Shown: piece by piece, positions 34,578 through 43,766 of the stretch
Layout: the number at the start of each line of letters is the position of its first letter
Position numbering within the stretch: the first letter of the stretch is position 1
Position numbers and translations under genes: made by a program
Assembly: GCA_964392615.1 (NCBI GenBank)
Contig: CAYMRB010000008.1
Span: 1 to 52,920, forward strand
DNA from: CAYMRB01 sp964392615
GTDB taxonomy: Bacteria; Planctomycetota; UBA8108
Direction of reading: 5' to 3'
Length of the DNA: 52,920 nucleotides
The notes under the pieces: generated by a model
What the model was told of the DNA's origin: nothing
The model's input: the letters and a program-made list of their open reading frames with translations, nothing else
Databases searched by the model: none

Positions 34578-37500
34578 ATGCGCACTCTCACGGCGACGCT
34601 CGCGTCGATCATTCTCTCGACGACTCTCGGCAACGCGGCCGAGCTCTGGGTATCGGCGAACGGCGACGACACGGCTCCCGGCACGCGCTCGCAGCCTGTC
34701 GCCACGCTCGAGCGCGCGCGCGACGCGATCCGCGCGTTGAGGAAGCGCTCGGGGCTTCCCGCCGGCGGCGTCACGGTCTGGATCGGCGCCGGCGTCTACG
34801 AACGCACCGCGCCGTTCGAGCTCGACGCGCAGGACTCGGGCACGGCCGACGCACCGATCGTCTACCGCGCCGTCGACGGCGCCGCGGTGCGCCTCGGTGG
34901 CGGCCGCGCCATCCGCGATTGGCGCAAGGTCGACGACGCGAAGACGCTCGCTCGCCTCGATGACGCCGCGCGCGGCAAGGTCCTCCGCGCCGACCTCCGC
35001 GCGGCCGGCGTCGCTGATCTCGGCACCGTCGCCGGCAGGGGCCGCCGCCTCGAGGTGTTCTTCGACGACGAGCCGATGCAGCTCGCGCGCTGGCCGAACG
35101 AAGGCTTCGTGCGCACCGGAGACGTCGTGGGCGCGAAGCCGCACGTCGTGCACGGCATCCGTGGCAACAAGGAGGGCAAGTTCACGTTCGACGGCGACCG
35201 TCCGCTGCGGTGGAGGTCGGAGCCGGACGCTTGGCTGCACGGCTACTGGTTCTGGGACTGGTCGGACGCGTACCAGAAGATCGCATCGATCGACGCCGAC
35301 AAGCGCGTGCTGTCGACCGTGCCGCCGTACCACGGCTACGGCTATCGCAAGGGGCAGCGCTACTACGCGCTCAATCTGCTTTCGGAGCTCGACCACCCCG
35401 GAGAGTGGTACGTCGACCGCGATACGGCGACGCTGTACTTCTGGCCTCCGGCGCCGATCCCCTCCGGAAGAGTCGTCGTGTCGGTCGCTCCGTCGCTCGT
35501 CGTCGCGGACGGCTGCTCGCACGTGACACTGCGCGGCGTCGTGCTCGAGGCGACGCGCGCGGAGGCGGTGCGCGTCAGCGGCGGACACCATGTCCGCATC
35601 GCCGGCTGCACGGTGCGCAACACCGGCGCGTGGGGCGTACGCATCCACGGCGGCAGCGATCACACGATCGTCGGCTGCGACATCTACCGCACCGGCGAAG
35701 GCGGCATCGCACTGTCGGGCGGCGATCGCAAGACGCTGACGCCCGCGCGCAACGCCGCGGTCAATTGCTGGATTCACCACTTCGGGCGGCTCTATCGCAC
35801 GTATCGCCCCGCGGTCGGCATCAACGGCGTCGGCAACCGCGTCGCGCACTGCCACATCCACGACGGCCCGCACAACGCGATCCAGCTCGGCGGCAACGAT
35901 CACACGATCGAGCTCAACGAGATCTACCGCGTCTGCTTCGAGACGGGCGACGTCGGCGCTTTCTACATGGGACGCGATTGGACGCAGCGCGGCACGGTCA
36001 TCCGCCACAACTACTTTCACCACATTCAGGGCCCGGGGCTGCACGGCGCGATGGGCGTCTACCTCGACGATTCGGCCAGCGGCATCGCGATCGTCGGCAA
36101 CGTGTTCTGGAAGGCGAGCCGCGCCGCGTTCATCGGCGGCGGACGCGACAACACGATCGAGAACAACATCTTCGTCGACTGCAAGCCATCGGTGCACGTC
36201 GACGCGCGCGGCGTCGGCTGGATGCGCTATCACATCGAGACGACGCTGCCCGATCGCTTGAAGGCGATGCCGTACAAGCGCCCACCGTGGAGCGAGCGCT
36301 ATCCGCAGCTGCTGACGGTGCTCGACGACGACCCCGGTCTGCCGAAGGGCAACGTCGTACGGCGCAACATCTCGGTCGGCGGCAAGTGGCTCGGCGTCGA
36401 AAAGAAGGCCATGCCGCTCATCGACTTCGCGGACAACCTCGTCGACGAGGATCCGCACTTCGTCGACGCGGAGCGCGGCGACTTCCGATTGCGTGCCGAC
36501 TCGCCGGCGTTCGCGCGAGGCTTCCGGCCGATTCCGATCGGAGAGATCGGACTGCGGTCGGACGAGCACCGTCCGCTCGCGCCGAAGCGTCCGCGTCCGC
36601 CGGGGCCCTATGCGAAACCAGTCCAGCGGAGCGAGCTGCGCGCGACCGCCTTCGGCGCCGACGAGCCGATCGTCGGCACGTACTACTTCTACTGGTACGA
36701 CATCGACACGAAGGAGCACTTCGTCGACCACGACGGCACCGACGCGCTGACGCGCCACCCGACGACGTCGGAGGGTTACAGCTATCGCAAGGCCTCGTGG
36801 CACCGTCGCGAGCTCGACGACGTCGCGGCCGCCGGGCTCGACTTCGTGCTGCCGGTCTATTGGGGTTGGCCCGGCGGTTACCGCGGCTGGAGCTTCGTCG
36901 GTCTGCCGCCCCTCGTCGAGGCGGCGCGCGCGATGGAGCGGGACGGCAAGAAGGCGCCGCGCATCGGCTGCTTCTACGACACGTCGACGCTGCGGCACAA
37001 CGGCAAGCGCTTCCACGCCGATCTGACCACCGTCGACGGCAAGGAGTGGCTGTACACGACCGCGCGCGACTTCTTCGCGATGATTCCGCCCGACCTGTGG
37101 GCGACGATCGATGGCCGACCGCTTCTGTGGCTCTACTCCGCTGCGTTCGCGAAGGCGCAGGACCCGAAGGCGCTCGAATGGGTGCGACGCGAGTTCGAGC
37201 GCGACTTCGGCGTCGAGCCGTTCATCGTCAAGGAGGTCTCGTGGCAGGGACGAGCCGACGCGACGTACGCGTGGGGCGCGGCGCTCAAGCCGACGGTGTA
37301 CGGCATCGCCGCCGTCGGCCCCGGCTACGATCACGCGGCCGTGCCGGGTCGTAGCCCGCTCGTGCGCGAGCGCGAGGGCGGGGCGTTCTACCGCCGCTCG
37401 TGGGAGTGGATCCTCGCGCGCCCGCTGACGATGCGTCCACGGATAGCCGTCGTCGAGACGTGGAACGAGTGGCACGAGGGAACGGACATCGCACCGTCGA

Positions 37501-38057
37501 CCGAATCCGGGCGGCAGTACGTCGACCTGACGCGGGAGTACGCCGATCTGTGGCACCAGGGCGTCGTCGTGCGGCCGAAGGGCGGCTATGCCTCGCACCG
37601 CGAGGTCTCGATCACGCTCGGTGCGAAGAACGACTCGAAGGGCATCGCGCAGAACGACGAGCCGGACGGCAAGACGCGAGCGGTCGTCGCACGCGGCGAG
37701 TCGGGCCGCGCGACGGTCGCGACGGAACACGGCGGCCGGTACATCTACTTCGACGTCGACGACGCGTTCTACTGGGCGCACCATGAGCCACTGGAGATCG
37801 AGGTGACGTTCCTCGACGACGGCACGGGCGACATCGTGCTGGAGTACGACTCGCTCGATCGCACGGCGCTCCACGACGGCGCGTTCAAGGTAGCGAAGCC
37901 AATGCGCCGTCGTGGTACGGGCGAGTGGACGTCGGCGCGCGTGCGCGTCGACGACGCGGCGTTCACCGGTCGAGCGAATCGCAACGACCTTCGCATCATC
38001 GATCGCGATGGTACGCTACAGGTGCGCCGAGTCGTCGTGCGAAAGGTGAAGGGATAG
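34578..38057 (+). CDS. Exported beta-helix protein fused to GH99-like (DUF5010-type) domain
   Basis: A 1159-residue exported protein. A signal peptide spans about 1-18. Residues 20-680 form a right-handed parallel beta-helix of the pectate-lyase/polysaccharide-lyase kind, recognised by the N-terminal W-V-S-A-N-G-D-D-T-A-P-G-T start and repeated N-x-I/V-x-x-N turns (for example H-T-I-V-G-C-D-I-Y and H-T-I-E-L-N-E-I-Y). Residues about 687-995 look like a TIM-barrel endo-mannosidase-type domain (GH99-like), with Y-Y-F-Y-W-Y at its first strand and E-T-W-N-E-W-H-E-G near residue 965. A C-terminal beta-sandwich (995-1159) may bind carbohydrate. The ATG at 34578 has a GAGGTG box six bases upstream. 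The two catalytic-type folds in one chain suggest processing of a branched polysaccharide; this is inference. The next gene starts 27 bases on. Confidence 0.85.
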   Translation: MRTLTATLASIILSTTLGNAAELWVSANGDDTAPGTRSQPVATLERARDAIRALRKRSGLPAGGVTVWIGAGVYERTAPFELDAQDSGTADAPIVYRAVDGAAVRLGGGRAIRDWRKVDDAKTLARLDDAARGKVLRADLRAAGVADLGTVAGRGRRLEVFFDDEPMQLARWPNEGFVRTGDVVGAKPHVVHGIRGNKEGKFTFDGDRPLRWRSEPDAWLHGYWFWDWSDAYQKIASIDADKRVLSTVPPYHGYGYRKGQRYYALNLLSELDHPGEWYVDRDTATLYFWPPAPIPSGRVVVSVAPSLVVADGCSHVTLRGVVLEATRAEAVRVSGGHHVRIAGCTVRNTGAWGVRIHGGSDHTIVGCDIYRTGEGGIALSGGDRKTLTPARNAAVNCWIHHFGRLYRTYRPAVGINGVGNRVAHCHIHDGPHNAIQLGGNDHTIELNEIYRVCFETGDVGAFYMGRDWTQRGTVIRHNYFHHIQGPGLHGAMGVYLDDSASGIAIVGNVFWKASRAAFIGGGRDNTIENNIFVDCKPSVHVDARGVGWMRYHIETTLPDRLKAMPYKRPPWSERYPQLLTVLDDDPGLPKGNVVRRNISVGGKWLGVEKKAMPLIDFADNLVDEDPHFVDAERGDFRLRADSPAFARGFRPIPIGEIGLRSDEHRPLAPKRPRPPGPYAKPVQRSELRATAFGADEPIVGTYYFYWYDIDTKEHFVDHDGTDALTRHPTTSEGYSYRKASWHRRELDDVAAAGLDFVLPVYWGWPGGYRGWSFVGLPPLVEAARAMERDGKKAPRIGCFYDTSTLRHNGKRFHADLTTVDGKEWLYTTARDFFAMIPPDLWATIDGRPLLWLYSAAFAKAQDPKALEWVRREFERDFGVEPFIVKEVSWQGRADATYAWGAALKPTVYGIAAVGPGYDHAAVPGRSPLVREREGGAFYRRSWEWILARPLTMRPRIAVVETWNEWHEGTDIAPSTESGRQYVDLTREYADLWHQGVVVRPKGGYASHREVSITLGAKNDSKGIAQNDEPDGKTRAVVARGESGRATVATEHGGRYIYFDVDDAFYWAHHEPLEIEVTFLDDGTGDIVLEYDSLDRTALHDGAFKVAKPMRRRGTGEWTSARVRVDDAAFTGRANRNDLRIIDRDGTLQVRRVVVRKVKG

Positions 38058-38084
38058 CAACCCGGCGAGACAGGAATCCGAAGC

Positions 38085-40076
38085 GTGCGCAGCCGCGTCG
38101 ACATCCGAACCACGCTGGTCAGCGTGCTCGTCGTTCTCTGTTCCGGTTCGGCCGCGTGTCCGGACTCTTCGAGACCCGCACCGGACCAGCCGGATCCTCT
38201 CGCCCGTTCGTATCAGAGCGCGGCGGACTTCATCCTCCGCACGACAGGGCTTCCCGCCGCGGGCTACTGCCTCGTCTTCGGTGCCGGCGAGGGCCGCCTC
38301 GCTCTGGCGCTGGCCGAGCGGAGTCGGTACGTCCTGCTCGGCGTCGAGGAGGACCCGTCCCGCGTGGCCCGCGGCAGGCAGCGGCTGCGACGCGCGGGAG
38401 TCTACGGCTCGCGCGTCACGCTTCACGGAGGATCCCTGTCGCGATTGAGGTACCGCGACTATGCCGCCGCGATCGTCGTATCGGACTCGATCGTCGCCGA
38501 CGGCGTCTGCTCCGGTTCGGCCGCGGAGATGTTTCGAATGGTGCGCCCGGATGGCGGCATGGCGCTCGTCGGCCAGCCACCAGGCTGTCCGAAGCCGTTG
38601 GCGCGGCCGGCGCTCGAAGCCTGGCTGGAGAAGAGCGGCCTGCCGTTCACCATCGTCGAGAACACGACCGACGGTCTCTGGGCGGTGATCCGACGAGGAC
38701 CGCTACCGGGCGCCGGCGAATGGACTCACGTCCGTGGAGACATCGCCAACACCAGCTGCAGCGGCGAGAAGCGCACGTCCGATGCCTATCGCCTGCTCTG
38801 GTTCGGCACGCCGGGTCCGCGGGTCATGGTCGATCGCCACTGGAAGGCCATGCCGCCGCTCTACAAGAACGGCCGGATGATCACGGTGGGCTTCGATCGG
38901 ATCATCTGCTCGGACGCCTACAACGGCGCGCAGCTGTGGCAGCTGGACGCTCCCGGCGCCGCGCGCATCGCGATGCTCCGCGACGCCGGTTGGCTCGCGC
39001 TGGCCGACGATTCCCTCTACGTCGCCGCCGGCGATCACGGCCTGCGGGTGGACGTTCGCAACGGCGAGGCCGCGGAGATCGCCGGGCCGCGCGCCGGTCG
39101 GGAGTGGGGCTACATCGCCGTCGACGGCGACCGGCTCTACGGCAGTGAGCAGATTCCCGAGGCGTCGTACCTGGCCTCGACGACCGGCGGCGGGTGGAAG
39201 GGCAATCGTCTGGCGCGAGGCGACGACCGGTACGTGATCACCAGCGCCGCGCTCTTCTGTCAGGACAGAAGGACAAATCGACGGATCTGGACCTACTCGC
39301 GCGACGATGCTGTGATCGAGAACCCGAGGATCGCCATCGGCGAGAAGGGGCTCTACTTCTTCGAGAGCACCTCGCCCGACGCCGCTGGCAGCACGACCGG
39401 TCGCGTGCGGCTGGCCGACTTCACGGCGGGCGCGTCGGAGCACGTCGTGCGGCTCGACAAGTACGACGGCAAGGTCGTCTGGCGACGCCAACACGACATG
39501 CCGGCAGCGCACGTGTTGCACCTCGCCTGTGCCCGCAGCGTCGTGCTCGCATCGGGGACGACCACCTCTGCGGAGACCAGCTACCGGTACCACCTGCGGG
39601 CGTTCAGCGCCGAGACCGGCTCGCCGCTCTGGCGCCGTGAGCTCGACCGGAAGGCCGTCCGTCGCAAGGGAGGAAGGGATGCGACGCACGGCCTGCAGGA
39701 CAAGCCGCCCCTCGTCGTCGGCCAGACGGTCTACTACCGGGAGGGAGCGTTCGACCTTCGCACGGGCGAGCCGCGGGGATTCGATTTCAGCAGCACGGGC
39801 TGTGCGAACTACGCGGCGTCCGAGACGCACATCTTCGGTCGCGGCCCCGGCGGTGCGGTGAGCTTCTGGGACCTCGAGCAGGGTGGCGAAGGCGCACCGA
39901 TCTGCTCGGTGATGCGAACCGGTTGCTATATCTCCGTCATTCCGGCGGGCGGGATCGTGATGCTGCCGCCCGCCGCAGCCGGCTGCATGTGCGACTACAC
40001 CCTCGAAGCGTCGATCGCTTGGTCGCCGAGCCGGCGCCCGGAGACGACACCCGGGAGAGAGGAGGCGCGAGAATGA
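38085..40076 (+). CDS. Exported methyltransferase-fold domain fused to PQQ-type beta-propeller
   Basis: A 663-residue protein starting at a GTG. A signal segment spans about 10-25, with Cys25 as a possible but imperfect lipidation site. Residues 45-205 resemble a class I SAM-dependent methyltransferase: V-F-G-A-G-E-G-R-L-A at 64-73 fits motif I, and G-V-E-E-D-P near 86-91 fits motif II. Residues about 215-640 form a PQQ-like propeller with blade signatures such as D-A-Y-N-G-A-Q-L-W and L-D-K-Y-D-G-K-V-V-W-R. SAM is not normally available outside the cytoplasm, so the Rossmann part may be a binding or structural domain. Its stop overlaps the next propeller gene by four bases (ATGA). Confidence 0.83.
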   Translation: MRSRVDIRTTLVSVLVVLCSGSAACPDSSRPAPDQPDPLARSYQSAADFILRTTGLPAAGYCLVFGAGEGRLALALAERSRYVLLGVEEDPSRVARGRQRLRRAGVYGSRVTLHGGSLSRLRYRDYAAAIVVSDSIVADGVCSGSAAEMFRMVRPDGGMALVGQPPGCPKPLARPALEAWLEKSGLPFTIVENTTDGLWAVIRRGPLPGAGEWTHVRGDIANTSCSGEKRTSDAYRLLWFGTPGPRVMVDRHWKAMPPLYKNGRMITVGFDRIICSDAYNGAQLWQLDAPGAARIAMLRDAGWLALADDSLYVAAGDHGLRVDVRNGEAAEIAGPRAGREWGYIAVDGDRLYGSEQIPEASYLASTTGGGWKGNRLARGDDRYVITSAALFCQDRRTNRRIWTYSRDDAVIENPRIAIGEKGLYFFESTSPDAAGSTTGRVRLADFTAGASEHVVRLDKYDGKVVWRRQHDMPAAHVLHLACARSVVLASGTTTSAETSYRYHLRAFSAETGSPLWRRELDRKAVRRKGGRDATHGLQDKPPLVVGQTVYYREGAFDLRTGEPRGFDFSSTGCANYAASETHIFGRGPGGAVSFWDLEQGGEGAPICSVMRTGCYISVIPAGGIVMLPPAAAGCMCDYTLEASIAWSPSRRPETTPGREEARE

Positions 40077-41320
40077 CGTCCGTGCACGCGTTCGCCTGTC
40101 CGCTCGTGCTTCTGACCGGAACGCTCGCTGCGGCCGATCCGCCAGTGGACGACTGGCCGACGTATCGACACGACACCGGCCGCAGCGGTGTGTCGTCCGT
40201 GCAGCTGTCGTTCCCTCTGCGCGAGGCGTGGCGAGTGGAATCGCAGCCGCCGGCCCCGGCGTGGCCGCAATCGCCGGCGAAGCACGACTACGCGCACCGG
40301 TACTACGATCTGCGGCCGCGTCAGGACTTCGATCGCTGCTATCACGTCGCGGTCGTGCGGGATCGCGTGTACTTCGGATCGTCGGTCGAAGGAACGGTGA
40401 CCTGCCTCGACCACGGCGAGAAAGGGCGCGAGGTCTGGACCTTCTTCGCGGACGGTCCGGTGCGTTTCGCTCCGCATGTCGTCGATGGCTGGGTCTACTT
40501 CGGCAGTGACGACGGCTACGCGTATTGTCTCGACGCCGCGGACGGCTCTCTCCGGTGGCGGGAGCGGGCTGGACCGAACGACGACATGATCTGGGGCAAC
40601 GAGCACATGGTCTCCGTCTGGCCCGTCCGTACGTCCGTCATGGTGGCAGGGGACGCCGTGTTCTGGACCGCGGGTCTCTTCCCCGAGGAGGGCATGTATC
40701 TGTGCCGGCGCCGCGCGACAGACGGCAAGGGAGGCTGGACGGTGACGCCCGAGCTGCCGTCGCAAGGCTACCTGCTGGCGACGTCGCAGCGGCTGTTCGT
40801 GCCGACCGGCAAGACGCAGCCGCGCACGTACTCTCGGAAGGACGGCACCCTCCTCGGCCAGGTCGGCGGCAAGCGACTGGGTGGCTCCTGGGCGCTGATT
40901 TCGCCGGACGACCGCGACTTCTTCTACGGGCCCGGTGTCCACGGGGAGATGTTCCAGCACGGGGCTGCCGAGACCACGCACATCGCGACGATCGCGATCG
41001 CCAACCGTCTCGTCGTCCGTGGAGACTGCGTGTACTTCAACACGGACGCCGAGATCGCCAAGCTGCGCCGCTCCGACCGACAGGTGGTGTGGCGCAAGAA
41101 GCGGTCCTGTCCGTACGCGCTGATCGTCGCGGGCCGGGACCTTATCGCCGGCGGCGACGGCAAGGTCGTCGTACTCGATGCGGACGGGAACGAGCGCTGG
41201 TCAGCGAAAGTGGAGGGGAAGGTCTACGGCCTGGCAGTCGCCGGCGGGAGCCTCTTCGTCAGCACCGACCAGGGCCGCATCTACGGCTTTCGCGACGGCG
41301 ATCGAGACGGGGCGGAGTGA
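40073..41320 (+). CDS. Exported PQQ-type beta-propeller protein
   Basis: A 415-residue protein made of a signal peptide (about 1-20) and a PQQ-like propeller of roughly seven blades. Blade marks include G-S-S-V-E-G-T-V-T-C-L-D, F-G-S-D-D-G-Y-A-Y-C-L-D-A-A-D-G-S-L-R-W and A-G-G-D-G-K-V-V-V-L-D-A. The opening D-D-W-P-T-Y-R-H-D-T-G-R-S-G motif is typical of planctomycete PQQ-propeller proteins. No enzyme residues are evident, so it may be a scaffold or binding protein. An AGGAGG box precedes the ATG, which overlaps the previous stop. Translational coupling with the methyltransferase-like fusion suggests that the two propellers act together. Confidence 0.92.
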   Translation: MTSVHAFACPLVLLTGTLAAADPPVDDWPTYRHDTGRSGVSSVQLSFPLREAWRVESQPPAPAWPQSPAKHDYAHRYYDLRPRQDFDRCYHVAVVRDRVYFGSSVEGTVTCLDHGEKGREVWTFFADGPVRFAPHVVDGWVYFGSDDGYAYCLDAADGSLRWRERAGPNDDMIWGNEHMVSVWPVRTSVMVAGDAVFWTAGLFPEEGMYLCRRRATDGKGGWTVTPELPSQGYLLATSQRLFVPTGKTQPRTYSRKDGTLLGQVGGKRLGGSWALISPDDRDFFYGPGVHGEMFQHGAAETTHIATIAIANRLVVRGDCVYFNTDAEIAKLRRSDRQVVWRKKRSCPYALIVAGRDLIAGGDGKVVVLDADGNERWSAKVEGKVYGLAVAGGSLFVSTDQGRIYGFRDGDRDGAE

Positions 41321-41331
41321 GGGCTGCTACC

Positions 41332-41344
41332 GGGGCTTCGCCCT
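41332..41344. terminator. Possible bidirectional hairpin between convergent genes
   Basis: GGGGC-TTC-GCCCT forms a short compact hairpin 12 bases after the propeller stop and before the convergent GH105 fusion. AGGGC at 41320-41324 can pair with the same 3' arm instead. There is no T tract. Confidence 0.35.
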
Positions 41345-41394
41345 CACCGTCGGCGGACGAACCCGACGATGTCCGTGTGATAGTCCGTGTAGAT

Positions 41395-43707
41395 CTAGTA
41401 GCTCCCCCTCAAACCGAGAACGAAGAGGTGCTTCTCTCCCGCCACGCACACGGGTCGCATGTTCGTCGCGGGCGAGTTCCGCGTCAGGGACTTGAACTTC
41501 CACGTCTTGCCGAAGTCGGGGGTCGTGCCTGCGAGCATCTCGTGCTTGCCGGAGGCGCTGCACGTGCCGTGGATGGGGTCGACATTCGTCGAGAAGTAGA
41601 CGCGGCGCGGATCGGTCGGATCGATCGTGATCAATCCGGTGTAGTCGTAGGCTCTCGGGTAGAGCCCCGCGCCGGCGTAGGCCACTTCGTGATCGGTCCA
41701 GCGACTGCCATCCCACACGGCGTACCGGAAGCGGTGATCCGACGCGGAGCGGCGCACCGAGTAGGCGACGAAGACTCGCCCGTGAGAATCGGTCGCGATC
41801 GAGCTGGTCCACGCGTTGCGCTGCGAACCGCCCTTGAAGACGACGTCGGCCTCGCGGGGCAGGAGCGGGCCGTCTTGGCGGATGTCCTTGATGAGCGAGC
41901 CATCCGCGCGATGGAATCTCCCCGCCTGGAACTTCGCGTAGTAGATGCCGCAGCCGTCGCGGTACTCCTGCGGGTGCGCCTCGGTGAACGAGACGTGGAT
42001 CCACTCCCCGTCGGAAAAGTAGCGGGGATAGGGGCGATGCCGGCCTTTCAAGCCGTGGAAGATCAGCTGGCCGCCCGGCTCCCAGGTCGAGCCGTGGTCC
42101 TTTGACGTCAAGTAGGCCGGGCAGTACGTGCCCCGACTGTCCCGATAGAAGTCGTACAGCGTGTTCTCCCCCGGGAGGTGATACAGGTTCATGTAGCTAA
42201 TGCCGTGCGCGTGCTCGAACCTCTGCTCCGCGCCCCAGCGAGTCGGATCACCCGGCTCGGAGAGGCGAAAGAAGTGCGTCGGGCCGCTGTGGTACGCGTA
42301 CATGGCGAGGACGCGGCCGTCCGGACGCGCGTAAAACGCCGGGGTGTCGTGATCGTCGGCCTCGAGCTTCGAGTGCAGGATGAACGTGCCGAGATCGCGG
42401 TCCGCTTCGAGGTCGTAGACGCTGCATCGAACGTCGCCGGCTCGAGGGCCGCTGCCGGAGACGGAGCCGACGATCAGCTTGCCGTCGTGGATGACCGCCC
42501 GCGGGTCCTGAAACCAGCACCAACCGCCGTTGCGGGCGAATCGCTGCATCGATGTCCGAAACGTCCGTCGGTGCTTGCGAAGCATGTCATCGGTGACGGC
42601 TCCCGACTCGATCAGCTTGACCATCTCCTCGCCCGCGAGCAGGAGCAGGCCCATGGCGTACTCATGCGTCATCCCGCGGGTGGCAGGCTTCGGCGACGCG
42701 CCCACCGGCTGCACGTAGCCGAGCTTGCCGTCGGGCTGCACGTGACGCACGAGCCCCTCCCACGCCTTCAGCGCCACGGGCAGGTACTTGCCGCGGTCGA
42801 GAAGGCCGTTGTTGAGGCCCCAGGCGTAGGCATAGCAGAAGAACGCCGTGCCGCTCGTCTCGGGATTGGGACACTCGTCCGCGTCGCCGAGATTCGCGCG
42901 CCAGAGACCGTCATCGCCCTGCTGCTTCGCGATCGCGGCAGCCATCGTCTTCAGCAGCTCGACGTAGTCGTCGTAGCGCTCGTTGTCTCTGGGAAGGTAC
43001 TGCAGGATGCGCGGTATGCCGCCGATCACCCAGCCGTTGCCTCGCGACCAGAAGACCTTCTTGCCGTTCTTCGTCGTCGCGTCGAAGTAGCTCGCGTCGC
43101 GATAGAACAGGCCGTACTCCTCATCGAACAGATGGTCCGTGACGGCCCAGTACACCTTGTTCAGATGGTCGTAGTACTTCTGTTCTCCGGTGGCCTTGCC
43201 GAGCATGGCAATCGTCGGGGGGCCGACGTACAGCGTATCGCAGTAGTACCAACCCTTGGCGGGAGGCTCGCCGGCGTTGATCTTCTCGATGCGCGAATCG
43301 ACGTAGGCGCGCATCTTCGCGATGTTCGCCGTCGCGGGATCGATGAAGTGAAGCTCGAGATACGTCTGCCCGCAGGTCTTCTTGTTCGCCCGCTCGCGCT
43401 CGTTGCCGACCTCCCAATCGTGCTTCTGAGCCCAGCGACGGGCCTGCGCGAGGACCTCCGGGTCCTCGGTCGCGCGATAGAGCCCCATCACACCGGTGTA
43501 GTAGGTGGCGCGAATCCAATTGCGATCCGTCTTCCGCCACGGGTGGGCCTGTTGGTAATCGCGCACTCGGCGCATCACCTCGACGGTCTTCTCCTTCGAG
43601 AAGACACCGTCCGCGCCGGCCTGCGGGTCGGCGGCCCACGCCATCGAAGAAACACTGAGCAGAAGGATGAGGATGGACGCGAAGCGGCTTCTCACGACAG
43701 ACTCCAT
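41395..43707 (-). CDS. Exported GH105-like unsaturated glycuronyl hydrolase fused to BNR_4 propeller
   Basis: A 770-residue exported fusion. The signal peptide covers about 1-26. Residues 35-385 form an (alpha/alpha)6 barrel of glycoside hydrolase family 105/88. The general acid Asp of that family fits D157 in Y-Y-C-D-T-L-Y-V-G-P-P, and W220-S-R-G-N-G-W226 is the family signature. These enzymes remove unsaturated uronic acid left by polysaccharide lyases. Residues about 390-770 are a BNR_4-type propeller opening with G-G-W-C-W-F-Q-D-P-R-A; family PL24 ulvan-type lyases share this fold, but other BNR_4 proteins are not lyases. The start at 43707 is an ATG; a TTG at 43728 is the in-frame alternative, and neither has a strong ribosome-binding site. 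Confidence 0.87.
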   Translation of the reverse strand: MESVVRSRFASILILLLSVSSMAWAADPQAGADGVFSKEKTVEVMRRVRDYQQAHPWRKTDRNWIRATYYTGVMGLYRATEDPEVLAQARRWAQKHDWEVGNERERANKKTCGQTYLELHFIDPATANIAKMRAYVDSRIEKINAGEPPAKGWYYCDTLYVGPPTIAMLGKATGEQKYYDHLNKVYWAVTDHLFDEEYGLFYRDASYFDATTKNGKKVFWSRGNGWVIGGIPRILQYLPRDNERYDDYVELLKTMAAAIAKQQGDDGLWRANLGDADECPNPETSGTAFFCYAYAWGLNNGLLDRGKYLPVALKAWEGLVRHVQPDGKLGYVQPVGASPKPATRGMTHEYAMGLLLLAGEEMVKLIESGAVTDDMLRKHRRTFRTSMQRFARNGGWCWFQDPRAVIHDGKLIVGSVSGSGPRAGDVRCSVYDLEADRDLGTFILHSKLEADDHDTPAFYARPDGRVLAMYAYHSGPTHFFRLSEPGDPTRWGAEQRFEHAHGISYMNLYHLPGENTLYDFYRDSRGTYCPAYLTSKDHGSTWEPGGQLIFHGLKGRHRPYPRYFSDGEWIHVSFTEAHPQEYRDGCGIYYAKFQAGRFHRADGSLIKDIRQDGPLLPREADVVFKGGSQRNAWTSSIATDSHGRVFVAYSVRRSASDHRFRYAVWDGSRWTDHEVAYAGAGLYPRAYDYTGLITIDPTDPRRVYFSTNVDPIHGTCSASGKHEMLAGTTPDFGKTWKFKSLTRNSPATNMRPVCVAGEKHLFVLGLRGSY

Positions 43708-43745
43708 TCCTGTCTCGGGGTGGAACAACTGATCGTCAGCGTCAG

Positions 43746-43766
43746 CAGCCCGTTGAAAAAGGGCTG
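43746..43766. terminator. Hairpin at the end of the metallophosphoesterase gene
   Basis: CAGCCC (43746-43751) pairs with GGGCTG (43761-43766) across GTTGAAAAA, directly abutting the metallophosphoesterase stop. On the minus strand the loop reads TTTTTCAAC. The sequence resembles the SDR-end hairpin at 29774-29793 and may be a dispersed short repeat. Confidence 0.45.

Noticed and set aside
30866..34963. A 1365-residue plus-strand open frame
   Set aside because: It crosses four real genes and two intergenic gaps and has no recognisable fold; high GC content makes stops rare in this frame.
33537..37874. A 1445-residue open frame on the minus strand
   Set aside because: It lies opposite the beta-helix fusion and the 5' part of the CocE gene, has the Arg/Val/Asp-rich composition of a GC-rich shadow frame, and shows no domain. 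The plus-strand and CocE frames have clear family motifs.
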